From Carya illinoinensis (Eukaryota > Streptophyta > Magnoliopsida > Fagales > Juglandaceae), in NCBI RefSeq assembly GCF_018687715.1, contig NC_056766.1, forward strand, positions 13,208,501 through 13,272,500: DNA of 64,000 nt, read 5' to 3'. The stretch's first letter is position 1; the number at the start of each line of letters is the position of its first letter. This document shows, in pieces, positions 1 through 11,719 of the stretch. The translations under genes and the position numbers were made by a program. Under the pieces are notes generated by a model, which was given only the letters and a program-made list of their open reading frames with translations, was not told where the DNA came from and ran no database searches.

Positions 1-920
1 GCACTATCACCAATTTACCCTTCCTGAGAAGAAGGCCTTGTTGTAAAAAATAATCCTTGGAGACTTGTTGACCTTGTTGCAAGGTATGAACCAAATTAGT
101 AATCTCTTCAGAAAGAGAATAACTCTGTCTTAATTCATCTAATCACAGGGGTGTAGGAAAAGAAATTAAAGCCAATGTAGCTGACTCCTCTTCCATTTTC
201 TTTAAAGGGCATCAGCCACTTTGTTATCTCTGCCCCTCTTGTATTATACTCAAAAATCGTAACCCATAAGATTTGAAAGCCACTTATGCTGAGCCTCAGT
301 AACTACTTTTTGTTCTAATACATACTTCAAAGCTACTTGGTCTATTTTTATCTTACAAGGTTGACCAAGCAAGTAAGGTCTCCATTTTCCAACTGCACTA
401 ACCAAGGCCAGGAATTCTTTTTCATATGTGGACAGTGGTAGTGCTTTACCCTTTAAAGCCTTGTTAAGAAGGCTATTGGATGTCCCTCTTGCATCAACAC
501 TACCCCCTAACAAACTCCTGAAACATCACACTCAATAGTAAATTCTAGCAGCTTCAAAACTAGTGGCTTAGCTATTGCATTCTTCAAACTATAAAAGGTC
601 TCTTCAGCTTCTTTAGTCCACACAAGTGAGTTATTTTTCAACAAACGAGTTAAAGGAGTAGCTATAGATTTGTAGCCCTTAGTGAACTTTCAATAATACC
701 CAGTCAAACCCAAAAAGCCTTTTAATGCCCTAATAGTTCTAGGAACTGACCAGGCTATCATAGCAGCTATTTTTGTAGGATTAGTTTTAACCCATTCCAT
801 AGAGATAATATGGCCAAGATAATCTACCTCAGTAACCCCAAAGGGACATTTGGACATCTTAGCAAAGAGAGTATGCTGCTCTAAAACAGATAAAAATGTT
901 TTCAAGTGTGCAAGGTGTTC
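1..920 (-). pseudogene. Ty3/gypsy pol remnant (element A): late RT and RNase H
   Basis: Seen: minus-strand frames near 977-690 read typical gypsy RT palm/thumb sequence, including LGHIIS and GFLGLTGYY. Frames at 513-250 read the RNase H segment with YEKEFLALVSAVGKWRPYLLG-like and HKWLSNLMGYDF residues, and a KVADAL tether motif lies near 205-222. Stops and frameshifts break the frame, so this is a relic of a pol polyprotein that would copy the element's RNA. The upstream half of the RT lies at 26130-26348, beyond a 25-kb insertion. Inference: element A is older than everything inside it. I cannot assign its exact clade. Confidence 0.85.
916..920. repeat. Target-site duplication of element B (left)
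   Basis: tgttc here is repeated at 26130-26134, immediately outside the two ends of element B, as expected for a 5-bp LTR-element integration. Confidence 0.85.
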
Positions 921-3727
921 TGTAATGCCTCGGTCCTGCAGGGGTTGGAGAGTTACTTCCTGTAACTTGAATCTCACATTTTATCAAGATATTTACAGGG
1001 TCTAAAATATAAAGTCGTCAGAATACTACAAAATCAATTATTAAAATCTATCAATTCGCTGAAATCTTCTATGGGTAACCCACAATACTTAAATAATAAT
1101 CTCACTCATGCTCCATAATCCTAATTCTTACCTAAACTATTCTAAAATCATCTGAAAAATGTTGTGGAGATAAGGGGTGAGTTATCGGCAACTCATTAAG
1201 CAGAAGACATATACTAGTATGTAAACATGAGCATTTATAGAGATCAGAATGCAAAACAGAACATTTTCCTTTTCATTTTCAGAGTGTGGAAGCATAAACA
1301 AGTTATCAAAAATCAGAGTGAAGTTTCAAAAATATTCATATTCAAAAGTACTTTTATTTAAAGTCTTTTGGCATAGCATAATTGACCACCATTATACCAG
1401 AACATCGTATCACATTAGAGGCCATGTTTACCCCCGTGGTAGGATTGTGCAAACCCTAACCGAGCAGAAACAGAATGTTTATCTTCCCCTTATTTATTCT
1501 CGGAGCCTCGAGTGTGCACACATGAAGGACTATCAGAAAAACCACTTTGTTTCCAAAGTGAATGCACCAGAAGCAGAACAACTGGTACCAAGCCAAACAG
1601 AAGCCACTATTAGCACCCACGGTAGGTCAAACAGATCACCATCCACAAACCATATGCAGATTTAGAATGTCATGCCAAGGTTTTCAGAAATCACATCATG
1701 TCATATTAGAGTATAGAACATCTTCAAAGCATAACAAAATCGTATTACAAAAATATAATTTATAGACAAAATTTCATATTCGCTCTCTTTTGCATAGTTT
1801 AGAAACTGAATGTTGGAAAAATAAGCCCATATTTACACCAGTAATGACAAAAATGCTTCTCTTTCACCAGAGTTCATGAATGATGTCGAACAAATAACTG
1901 AGGTTGTTTTCATAATTCTTTCCATGACATATAATACACATTTTCAAAAATCAACCTTAGTTCATTTTATTTTTATGCAAAGTCTAGCATAAGAACCCCA
2001 TTACCTAAACTTCATAGCTTTTTCAAATTTCTCCACAACAGTATTGAACGAAAATCAATCGTCACTTATAAAATAGTCAAATACTCTCATTAATTTCCAA
2101 TTGAACATGTATATCAATGCTTAAACTTGAAAAACTAAGAAATCTATTTTTCCTTAAAAATAATCTACAACTATCACAACCCTAAAATATCTTCACTTCC
2201 CAAATTCATCGATGTCTAATTATTATGCACTTGACCTAATTCTCACTTATTCACAAGGTTTATTCAAAAAAATCAAAAGCCAACCCGTTTAAAAGAAAAT
2301 GAAAAGTTGCTGAAATAAAAATAATACCCGAGCCAAAATAATTTCAAACCCAAACTCAACCCAAAAACATTTTCCTCAAAATAACTTAACACCAAAAACT
2401 TAAGGAGACTTTATGAAAACAGAAAAATTAAATTAAATTAAAATATACTGAAAGGTTTTAAAAAAGGTCCTATTTGTAATTTAATAAGACAATTCTATAG
2501 CAAAAATAAAACCTAAAGAAACTCAAGAACAACTTTCTACAACTAGAGTATGCAGCAGCTCACCTAAAGTGAAGACCAGGAGCAACGATGCCAAGGGGAA
2601 GGAGAGACATTGGAAATTGGACTACGGTTGGGTTGATGAAGCGGCTGAACAATATAAATATATATATAGAGAGAGAGAGAGATGGGGGGATCACGATGAG
2701 GGAACGAGGTAGAGAGTGAGTTGTTTGAATCTCTTAACCATATGAGGAAGAAGGTGCAGCCGAGAGTAAGAGGTGAAGTAGTTGGAGGCTAGGCTACAGC
2801 GTCAAGGGGAAGAGGGAAATAACTGTGTTGTAGCGGTTGGGTCGATGTCTTTTGTGTAATTGGAGGTGGCATGAAGGGAAGGGCAGCAAGTTGTTTTCAT
2901 GGAGTAAAACAGAGGCTTACTGGTAGTGGGGAGGGAACTGAGAAGGCTGTTTTGTGGTTGAGTGGGTGGAGGCGCTGGGCTTGTAGAAGTGATCACAGTG
3001 GTAGCTCTTGGACGTGGGAAGAATTTGCAATGCATGGTTGCCTACCGTGTGGTGTTTCTCATGGTTGTGGACATGATGCATGGTGGCTTATCATGACGTG
3101 GAGGCAAAGTAGGCTAGGAGAAGTGGCTGCAACACTACATGAAGGAGGTTTTTACTGAAATGAGATTGTGGCAACCTCTTTTCTTTGATTTTCTTCATGC
3201 ATAAGGGATATAAGAGTATCTAAAAATAGGCAAAAGGAAAAACCCTAGTGAGGAAGAAAGAAAGAAGTATGTGCATGGCAGTGGAATTGGATTCGTGTGT
3301 GGTTAAAATTTTTAGAAGGCAATCCAGTAGCTAGGAGTTTTATTATGAAAAAGAAGGTAGAAAGGTAATAGGGTTTGATGTCTAAGATTCACAGGCTTGG
3401 AATTTTGGGGTGATTGGGTAAGGACATTTTAAATATTTGGGCCTACATTTTGGGTAGTGTAAGAAATTAATAAATGGGATTTTTCGCGAGTTTTGAGCCT
3501 CAACTCGACCACTAAAAAACTAAACCAACCTGTCCAAAAATTTTCTCGGCCCATAACAAAGACTTTTAACCAAAACAAATCAAACCTAAAGAAAATCATA
3601 ATCCACTAAAACATAGATTTTAGGCAGGTAGTCTACTAAAAAAAATAATTGAAAACTCAAAAGGGCTTTCCGCACATATAAATTCAAAACTTTTTGAAAA
3701 CCGTTTGGCACAAGACCGGGTGTTGTA
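921..3727 (-). repeat. Element B 3' LTR
   Basis: This LTR begins tgtaatgcct and ends tgttgta (the partner LTR ends tgttaca), so the element-sense 5' TG has decayed to TA. It aligns along its length with 19345-20965 and 24964-26129. Its interior holds a short GA microsatellite near 2670-2690. Reading frames within it are LTR sequence, not genes. Confidence 0.85.
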
Positions 3728-3729
3728 TT
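3725..3729. repeat. Target-site duplication of element C (left)
   Basis: gtatt is repeated at 13006-13010. The target straddles the end of B's LTR and the adjacent PPT-side base pairs. Confidence 0.9.
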
Positions 3730-3914
3730 TGATTGAGCTGAATTATTGCATTTTTAATGCTTTTGGAACCAATATATATTAATTCTTTCATTATTTTATC
3801 ATTTATTTTATATGAAAAAATGAATAAATCAAAGTTGTGATTTTAATTGATTAAAAGCATGAATTTCTGCTCTAATTTTATCAACTGTTGATTAATATGG
3901 ATTATGGTACATAT

Positions 3915-4127
3915 CGCTCGAGCGGCTAGAAGCCGCCGCTCGAGCAAAGTTAGGCAGATTCAAACGCTCGACTTCTGCTCAACAGTGGGCTCGAGCGAGT
4001 TGTGGGAAAAGAGATCGCTCGAGCAAATTCAGGCAGAGTCGAACGCTTGATGTTCGCTCGACAGGCCGCTCGAGCTAACTTAGGCAGAGTCAAACGCTTG
4101 ATGTTCGCTCGACACTCCGCTCGAGCG
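3915..4127 (+). promoter_or_regulatory. CTCGAG palindrome module in U3 of element C (5' LTR)
   Basis: About 213 bp bounded by two copies of CGCTCGAGCG. It holds six CTCGAG palindromes separated by variants of CAGGCAGAGTCGAACGCT and GCTCGACA. It is rich in CpG inside an AT-rich LTR. The same array occurs in copia elements H and H' and in gypsy element M, so it is a portable module rather than an ordinary LTR subrepeat. Function is unknown; its position 5' of the TATA box suggests an enhancer or regulator-binding role (inference). Confidence 0.8.
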
Positions 4128-4168
4128 AATATCGTATTTTACAGATCAGGGTTTCTTCTGCCGTCAGA

Positions 4169-4179
4169 GTATATATATG
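4169..4179 (+). promoter_or_regulatory. Putative TATA box of element C LTR
   Basis: gtatatatatg lies ~40 bp after the end of the palindrome module and is preceded by agggtttcttctgccgt. The same order occurs in the copia LTR at 56845-56885. Confidence 0.6.
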
Positions 4180-5020
4180 TTTTTTTTACATCTTAGGACG
4201 GACTTTTGGCCTGAAAAGCTTTGTTTTGATTAGAGAAACACTTATAATTCATTTTCCCTTTGATTTTTGTTCAGATTCGGAGAGGAGGATTCATACAATC
4301 GATCATTCACGCAGCTACACAATTTCCACTGGATCATTCACTCACACTGCAGCAGATTGAAGAACTCCTTGAGGGGTCCAATTGCCACTGCAGTTCAGCC
4401 TCCTCCACCGCTTTGAATCTTTATCTCCATTCAATTGGCTTGATCTTTTCAATTCTCTACTTGCTATTCCATTTCAGTTTTAAGTTTCTGAATTATTTTG
4501 GAGAATTTTGATTTAGACGTTTGAGTAATTTATTTTTTATTCATATAATTTATGTTATTTATTTTTATCCTTTCGTTAAGGTTTCATGTTAATAGTAATT
4601 ACAATTACGGTGATTTAATTTGAGAATTTGTGATTTGAACACATTGATGAACCCTAGAACATTGATTTTGGGGTTTTTCAATTTTCAGTGCATGTTTTAT
4701 CAATTACTTCCTAATTTAGTTTAATTCTTAATTTAGTTTTATTAATTTCTGAGTTTAATCTATTAGTCTTTTACATTCCAATCCGACAATCAAAATCTAA
4801 AAACATGAATCTAGTCCATGACTAGTACCATTTTCCATCCATTGCACATACCATCATTTTATTTTCTCTTTATGAAGTTTTTCACCATTTTCAATGAGTT
4901 TGATTTTTAAGTAACTTTCCCTGAGGAGACGATCTAGGAATTTATTCCTAATTATTACATGACATCCTCCTGCTTTTGGGATAGCTTTAGTGCTACTCAT
5001 TTTTTTGAGTGAGTTAAGTT

Positions 5021-5039
5021 TTTGGCGTCGTTGCCGGGA
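5021..5039 (+). other. Primer-binding site of element C
   Basis: tttggcgtcgttgccggga lies a few bases after the 5' LTR. It resembles the TGGCGCCGTTGCCGGGGA-type site of Athila/Tat elements, generally attributed to an Asp-tRNA primer; here it carries small substitutions. Confidence 0.75.
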
Positions 5040-5100
5040 AAAATATTTTAGCTTAAATTTAAACTCGTTATTTTTGTTATGCTCTTTAAACTGATGTTTC

Positions 5101-6600
5101 ATGTCATGGGTGAGGGACAGTTCAAATAGGTTGCTTAGAGTCACATCGAGTGTTGAGAGTAGTATACACAGTTTGGAGATAGATAGCTCTTCTGTCTTTC
5201 CTATTAGTGAGTCAGGTGAGGAAATTGAAATTGAACCAGAAAACATGGCTGCACCTGCACCACGCACTCTTAAGGTTTATTTGCAACCCACTCGCACCAC
5301 TATACCTTCATGCATAGTTTTACCTGAAAATGCATCTAATTTCTCTATTAAGCATGGCATGATATCAGTGATACCTTAGTTCCACGGGATGGATTCTGAG
5401 AGTCCTTACCAGCACTTGACAGATTTTGAGTTGGCTTGCACTACTTTTATTACTAGGGTTGTTACTGATGAATTTATTAGACTTCGTTTATTTCCTTTCT
5501 CTTTAAAGGATAAAGCGAAGATTTGGTTTAATTCTTTGAGACCTAATTCTATTTCTAGTTGGTCTGATATGCAGCGTGAATTCTTACAAAAATGTTTTCC
5601 TTTCAGAGAACTCAGTTTTTGCAAGAGCAAATCATCCAGTTCAATCAGAGACCTGATGAGACCTTTCAGGCCAGTTGGGAAAAATTTAAAGATTTGGTGA
5701 ACATTTGTCCACATCATAGTTTTGAATCTTGGAGGTTGGTGAGCTACTTTTACACTTGTCTCACCCTAGAATGCAAGCAATTTGTTCAGACAGTGTGCAA
5801 TGGGGAGTTCTTCAGCAAGGAACCTGATGAAGCACTATCATTTTTTGACTACCTTGCTGAGAGCGCACAACAGTGGAACACTCGTACTGATCGAGTTCCA
5901 TTAGCAGCACAGCCACTGAGGGCTATTTCTGGATGGGGTAGATATGAGCTTAAAGAAGACACTGATGTTCAAGCCCGAATAGCTACATTGATTAGAAGAC
6001 TAGAGGTCATGGAAATGGAAAAAGTGAAGGCTGTGAAAGTGGTAGAGGCATGTTCTATATGTGCTGATTCAAACCATAAGACCCAAGACTGCCCGATTAG
6101 GCCAGTATTTCAAGAAGGTGGGTCTGAGCAGATGCAATCAGCTAACTGAGTTAATAGAGCATAGAATCAGCCTTTCTCCAACACATATAATCTAGGTTGG
6201 AGGAATCACCCAAATTTCTCATGGAGAAATGATCAGCCTAGTAGGTCCCCACCACCTCAGCAGCAGTCATTTAATTAGGGTGCTCCTCAGCACCAGTATC
6301 CGCCATATCAGAATCCTCAAAGCTATCCTTATGTAGCTCCTCCTGGATTTCAGCCTCATGTAGCTGCACAGAGTTCTCAGCCTTCATCATATGCAAAGAA
6401 GACTCTAGATGACAGTATAGCTCAGTTGGCCAATACACTTCAGCAATTCATGCAGATTCAGGCCACCACAAATAATCAGAATACTCAGGCCATAAATGAG
6501 TTGCGAGGCACTATTAATAAGATGAGCACAACCTTGAGCACCCTAGAGAAAGGGAAATTTCCAGCATAGCCTCAGCCTAATCCTCAAGTATACAGGTAAC
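5101..6600 (+). pseudogene. Element C gag (broken)
   Basis: The start at 5101 is the first ATG of the frame after the PBS. The frame has a stop at 5377-5379, resumes at 5389 with gag-domain sequence (YQHLTDFELACTTF, RLRLFPFSLKDKAKIWF), then shifts frame near 5600 into 5592-6149 (WEKFKDLVNICPHH). A CCHC knuckle (CSICADSNHKTQDC) lies near 6048-6090. A Pro/Gln-rich tail with further stops continues to ~6600. The intact product would be the capsid/nucleocapsid precursor that packages element RNA in cytoplasmic particles. Confidence 0.85.
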
Positions 6601-6611
6601 AACAACAACAA

Positions 6612-7702
6612 GTGCATAATGTCTCAGGGGATGTTATTGAGACAGCGAAGGCAGTTCTTACTTTGAGAAGTGGGAAGGAAGTTCCCCAACCAGAGATGCC
6701 TATAGACACACAGGTAGTTGGTCCTACATCTGAAGATATAACAAGGACTGATGAAATTGAGAAAGAATCAGAGGTAGTGAGACCAGGGCTGAAGAAGCCT
6801 GTGAGTGTAGATGTTGAGATTAGTAAGGGATACCAACCTGTGGTTCCCTATCCTCAGAGATTGGTAGCTGGCCAAAAGAACAAGTATCACACAGAGATTC
6901 AAGAGATTTTCAAGCAAGTAAAGATCAATATTCCACTCTTGGATGCCATACAACAAGTGCCTTCATATGCAAAATTTTCAAAAGACTTGTGCACAGTGAA
7001 GAGGAAGCTGATTGTGAAGAAGAAAGCTTTCTTAACGGAGCAAGTTAGTGCATTGATATTGAGTGAGACTCCTCAGAAGTTTGGAGATCCCAATTCTCCC
7101 AACATTTCTATTATGATTGGTGAATCACGCATTTTTATTGAGTGAACTTGCTACCGTTCTCAGTATATGAGTAGTTGGGATTGGGTGAGCTGAAAAAGAC
7201 CTCCATCATGCTACAGTTGGTTGACAGATCAGTTAAGGTACCGAGGGGTATTGTAGAGGACGTGTTGGTCCAGGTGGACAAATTCTACTACCAAGTGGAT
7301 TTTGTAGTCCTTGACGTGCAGCAGTCGATCTCCACTATTTACCAAGCTCCTGTCATCCTAGGAAGACCATTTCTAGCTACATCAAATGCATTGATCAATT
7401 GCAGAAGTGGAGTTTTGAAGCTTACCTTTGGGAACATGGCACTTGAGTTAAACGTTTTCAAAGCTTGCAAGATGCCAACACATTTTGATGACACAAGTGA
7501 TTTGAATGTTGTGGAGAGTTTGACACCAACATATTTTATTTGCTCAACTTCTCCCTTCTCTGATGATGATTATATTTTTCAGATACCTGAATTTTTACTT
7601 GATGAGAAAATTGATCATATCAATGAAGATGACTTTGATTTTTTTGATTGTTTTGCATATTCTTCTTTACCACTTGAAGTACAATTTACGGGAGCAAGAT
7701 GA
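6612..7702 (+). pseudogene. Element C gag-pol linker and protease region (active site lost)
   Basis: Frame 6612-7145 carries the usual linker sequence (LTLRSGKEVPQP, KQVKINIPLLDAIQQVPSYAKF) and ends at IGESRIFIE. The residues that follow in relatives, an aspartic-protease DLGAS motif, are absent. The next recognisable sequence is VNLLPFSVYE in another frame near 7143-7170, then 7175-7702 with VILGRPFLATSNALINC. A small deletion has therefore removed the protease catalytic motif and shifted the frame. The intact enzyme would cleave the gag-pol polyprotein. Confidence 0.75.
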
Positions 7703-7767
7703 AAACCCCAGTTTGAAGCTCTACCACCACCAGACATGCTTAAATCTTCAGAGGAAGAAGTTCCCAG

Positions 7768-9300
7768 TTGGAGCTGAAACCACTTCCTCAAGATTTAAAG
7801 TATGTGTTTCTTGGTCCTAAAGAAGGCACTTTTCCTGTGGTGATTTCCTCAAAGCTAAATCAGAAGGATGAAGCCCAGTTGATTCAAGTATTAAGGAAGC
7901 ATCGAGGCGTAATTGGTTGGACAATAGCTAACATCAAAGGCATTGATGCCGCTGTATGTACCCACAGAATCCATCTTGAAGACGATGCTAGACCGGTTTG
8001 TGATGCTCAACGTAGGCTCAATCCTACCATGAAGGAAGTTGTGAAAGAGGAAGTGCTTAAGCTACTCGTAGTAGGTATCATTTACCCTATCTCTGACAGT
8101 AAGTGGGTAAGTCTAACTTAAGTGGTACCAAAAAAAATCTGGTTTGACTGTTGTTAAAAATGATAAAAATGAGTTGATTCCAACTAGAATGGTTATTGGC
8201 TGGAGAATGTGCATTGATTATAGAAAACTTAATTCAGCCAGTAGGAAGGATCATTTTCCTTTACCATTCATGGATCAAATTTTGGAAACAGTAGCTAGTA
8301 ATGCATATTATTGTTTCTTGGATGGCTACTCTGGTTATTATCAAATTACTATAGCGCCTGAGGATCAGGAGAAAACCACTTTCACCTATCCTTTTGGTAC
8401 TTTTGCTTTTACTAGAATGCCTTTTGATTTATGTAATGCTCCAGCTACTTTTCCGAGATGCATGATGAGTACTTTTTCTGACATGATTGATGATATTTGT
8501 GAAATATTCATGGATGATTTCTCTGTTTTTGAAAAATCCTTTGAGAGTTGTTTGCATAATTTGGCAGGTATTCTCCAAAGATGTGAGGAAAAAAATCTTT
8601 TACTTAATTGGGAGAAATGCTAATTTATGGTTACTCAGGGCATTGTATTGGGGCATATTGTTTCTTCTGAGGGTATAAAGGTTGACAAGGCAAAGATTGA
8701 ATTAATATCTAAACTTCCTATTCCTAGGATGGTTAGGGATATTCGTTCTTTTCTTGGTCATGTTGGCTTTTATAGGCGGTTTATTCAAGGATTTAGTTCT
8801 ATTGCAAAACCTTTGTGCACTCTTTTACAAAATGATATTGAATTTGTTTGAACTGATGAGTGCCAAAAATCTTTTGATACCCTTAAGAAATCGCTTACCA
8901 CTGCACCTATTGTGCAACCTCCGCAGTGGGACCTTCCCTTTAAGATGATGACAGATGCTAGTGACTATGCCTTAGGAGCTGTTTTGGGGCAGCGGGTGGA
9001 TAATAGGCCATTTGTGATTTATTATGCTAGTTGAACCTTGAATGATGCCCAGAAAAATTATACCACTACTGAAAAAGAATTGCTTGCAGTGGTTTTTACA
9101 CTTGATAAATTTCGAACTTATATTCTTGGTTCTCCTGTTACTATTTTCACTGACCACTCTGCTCTTAAGTATTTGTTGGCTAAGAAAGATGCAAAACCAC
9201 GCTTGATTTGCTGGATTCTATTACTTCAAGAGTTCAACATCAACATTAAAGACAAGAAAGGAGTTGAAAACGTGGTAGCTGACCACCTCTCTAGATTGTC
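7768..9300 (+). pseudogene. Element C reverse transcriptase and RNase H (broken)
   Basis: Successive frames read LKPLPQDLKYVFLG, GWTIANIKG, RRLNPTMKEVV, CIDYRKLN, FMDDFSVF (the YxDD-equivalent catalytic motif) and LGHVGFYRRFIQGF. RNase H follows with [23 protein letters not shown] and VADHLSRL. Interruptions include a frame break near 8121, TAA at 8621-8623, TGA at 8849-8851 and a stop near 9033. The intact protein would copy element RNA into cDNA and remove the RNA strand. Confidence 0.9.
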
Positions 9301-10672
9301 ATCATCTCCTTCTTCAAATGCCAGCCTTCCTCATGATGATAGTTTCCCAGATGAGCAGCTGTTTGTGGTTCATAGAGCTCCTTGGTATGCTGACATAGTC
9401 AATTATCTGGTGACTGAGCGAATGCCTTCTAAATGGTCCACCCAAGATAAGCATTGGTTTCTCTCTGAGGTACGACACTTTTATTTTGATGATCCATATC
9501 TTTTTAAATATTGTTCGGAGCAATTGATTCGAAGATGCATTCCTGATAATGAGTTTTCTTTGGTTTTGAGATTTTGTCATATGGGTGCATGTGGTGGTCA
9601 TTTTTCAGCAAAGACAACAATTTTAAAAATTTTGCAAAGCGGTTTTTACTGGCCTTCCATGTTTAAAGATGCTTATAATTTTTGCAAGGCTTGTGAGCCT
9701 TGTCAAAAATTGGGATCCATTAGCAAAAGAGACATGATGCCTCTTTCCCCTATTCTTACTTTAGAAATTTTTGATTGTTGGGGAATAGACTTCATGGGAC
9801 CTTTTCCAGTTTCTTTTGGAAACACATACATTCTTTTAGCTGTGGATTATGTTTCAAAATGGGTGGAGGCCATTGCTTGCAAAACAAATGACCATCATAA
9901 TGTTCTAAAATTTTTGCTATCTTTGTTTGCTCGTTTTGGCATGCCAAAAGTTATTATAAGTGATGGGGGTTCTCATTTTTGCAATAAACCATTTTGTACA
10001 CTTGTGAAGAAATATGGTATCACACACAGATTTTGTACCCCTTATCACCCTCAAACAAATGGGCAAGCTGAATTGGCAAACAGAGAGATAAAAATTATTT
10101 TAGAGAAAACCATCAAGCCTAATAGGAAAGATTGGTCAGTTAAACTTCTTGATGCTTTGTGGGCTTATAGGACAGCGTTTAAAACAAATCTAGGGATGTC
10201 TCCTTATCGATTAGTTTATGGTAAAACTTGTCATTTACCTGTTGATATTCAGCATCGAGCTCTTTGAGCCATAAAACATGTCAACATGTCACTTGATGAA
10301 GCTTCAGGGTTGAGAAAATTGCAGATCAATGAATTGGATGAAGCTCGTCGGAATGCTTATGACAAGGCTCAGCTTGCAAAGGAACGCATGAAAATTCTGC
10401 ATGATTAGAAAATTCATCCAAAGCATTTCACACTTGGCCAGGAAGTTCTTCTTTACAACTCTCGCTTGCACATTTTTCCTGGAAAGTTGAAATCCCGATG
10501 GAGTGGGCCATACATTGTAAAGACCATTCATCCTCATGGTGCAGTAGACATTGTCAATCCGAATAATGGTAATAGCTTCACTGTCAACGGACAACGTCTA
10601 AAGTCATTTCTGAAGGTCTTTGATCCATATGAAGAGATCTTGCTTGTGCAAGACCCCAGGGAACTGTTTTGA
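9300..10672 (+). pseudogene. Element C integrase
   Basis: This lies at the end of the long open frame 9038-10267. It has an HHCC zinc domain ([10 protein letters not shown] ... CKACEPCQ) near 9570-9705 and a DDE core: D in [10 protein letters not shown] (~9785), D in ISDGGSHF (~9960) and E in [13 protein letters not shown] (~10070). A stop at 10265-10267 separates it from a C-terminal part ending in LKSRWSGPYIV (10466-10672). The DDE residues are visible, so this is the best-preserved domain of element C. Confidence 0.9.
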
Positions 10673-11719
10673 TTTGCTTCTCCTTCTTTACAGTTTTCTT
10701 TATTTGCTTTGTTTTTATTTGTTCTTTTGCTTTGATTTTATATTTCATGTTGTTTCTTTGTTTTGCTTGTTTTTTTTTGTGCACTTTGTTTTCTTTCGTT
10801 CGACTCATTAAGGACTATGTCTCTCACTAGTTGGGGTAGCATGTGTGCACAGTTTTTAAAAAGAAATAAATAAATAAGATTTGTGAAATTTGAGCATCTT
10901 GGTGGAGTAGTTGAGCGGGATTATTTGTGAAGATTTATTTTCAAGCTTAAAACATAGAGCATGATTTTTGATGCATCATATTTTATTGATATGTGGCTTG
11001 AAACACTAGGATGTTATGCTTATTGAGATGAAACTTGATAAAATTTTTGTAGAACAAAAGGTAAATTTTGAAGGACATTTTGCACATACTTACGCTTGTA
11101 GTGTTCCTTATTTACCATTCATTGATTTAACACTGGAGAAGTAAACTGCAGGACTACTGAGCCATGCCAAAAAAGAAAAAAAGAAAAAAGAGAAAAAAAA
11201 GAAAAGAAAAGAAAAAAGGATTTGAAAAGAAAAGAAGAAAAGGAAAAAAAAAAACAGAGAGAGAAAATGAATAAAGGCAACTTAGTGAACTTTCGTAAGT
11301 AAAAAGGGCTAGAAACAGTTACCCAAGACTTTGGGGGTTGAGTGTCTAACCTTTAAAAACAGAGCTGGCGTGAAAACTGCTAGTCCCTTGGGCTTTGAGG
11401 TAGTTAGAATCAGCAATGATTAATCTTAAGGTTGAAAAATCCTATGGCAAATCATGGCTAGTAATGAGGAACACACAACCGGTCTAGCTCCACACACACA
11501 TTTGAGTTCTGAGACATTTGCCTTAATTCTATGTTAAAGATTGTTGAGATAGTCTTGGTGGGTATAACCCTTGGGGGTTGAGTAGTAACGTGTCACTTTT
11601 GTGAGAATTCAGAATTGTGTTTGATTGTTTTTGTTTGAATTTCGATCTTTATGCAATATTCAACTCAATTAATTTTCACTATTTTGCTCAAGGATTAGCA
11701 AAATGCTAGTTGGAGGGTG
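10673..11719 (+). other. Element C 3' non-coding internal region and PPT
   Basis: About 1 kb without a credible ORF. It contains a T-rich stretch (10680-10800) and a ~100-bp almost pure purine tract at 11167-11265. The sequence just before the 3' LTR (ttggagggtg, 11710-11719) is the likely polypurine tract. Athila elements often carry an env-like ORF here; none is visible. Confidence 0.7.

Larger units (their letters stand above)
3730..5016 (+). repeat. Element C 5' LTR
   Basis: Begins TGATTGAGCTG and ends in a degenerate gagtgagtta where the 3' LTR has gagtgtgtca. It contains the CTCGAG palindrome module (3915-4127), followed by a TATA box and the presumed start of R. Confidence 0.9.

Noticed and set aside
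1249..1665. 138-codon ORF with a counterpart at 19673-20041
   Set aside because: Conserved only because both lie in the two LTRs of element B; the frames diverge and terminate differently, and the strand is opposite to the element.
3915..4127. CRISPR-like regular palindromes
   Set aside because: Spacers are themselves repeated and related, the context is a plant LTR, and no cas genes exist.
4002..4196. Frames rich in ARAN, RVERL and FARQ-like repeats (also 11878-12186, 44761-45051, 49311-49610, 56594-56917, 62428-62691)
   Set aside because: They are translations of the CTCGAG module in LTRs, appear on both strands and lack any start context or conserved protein; not genes.
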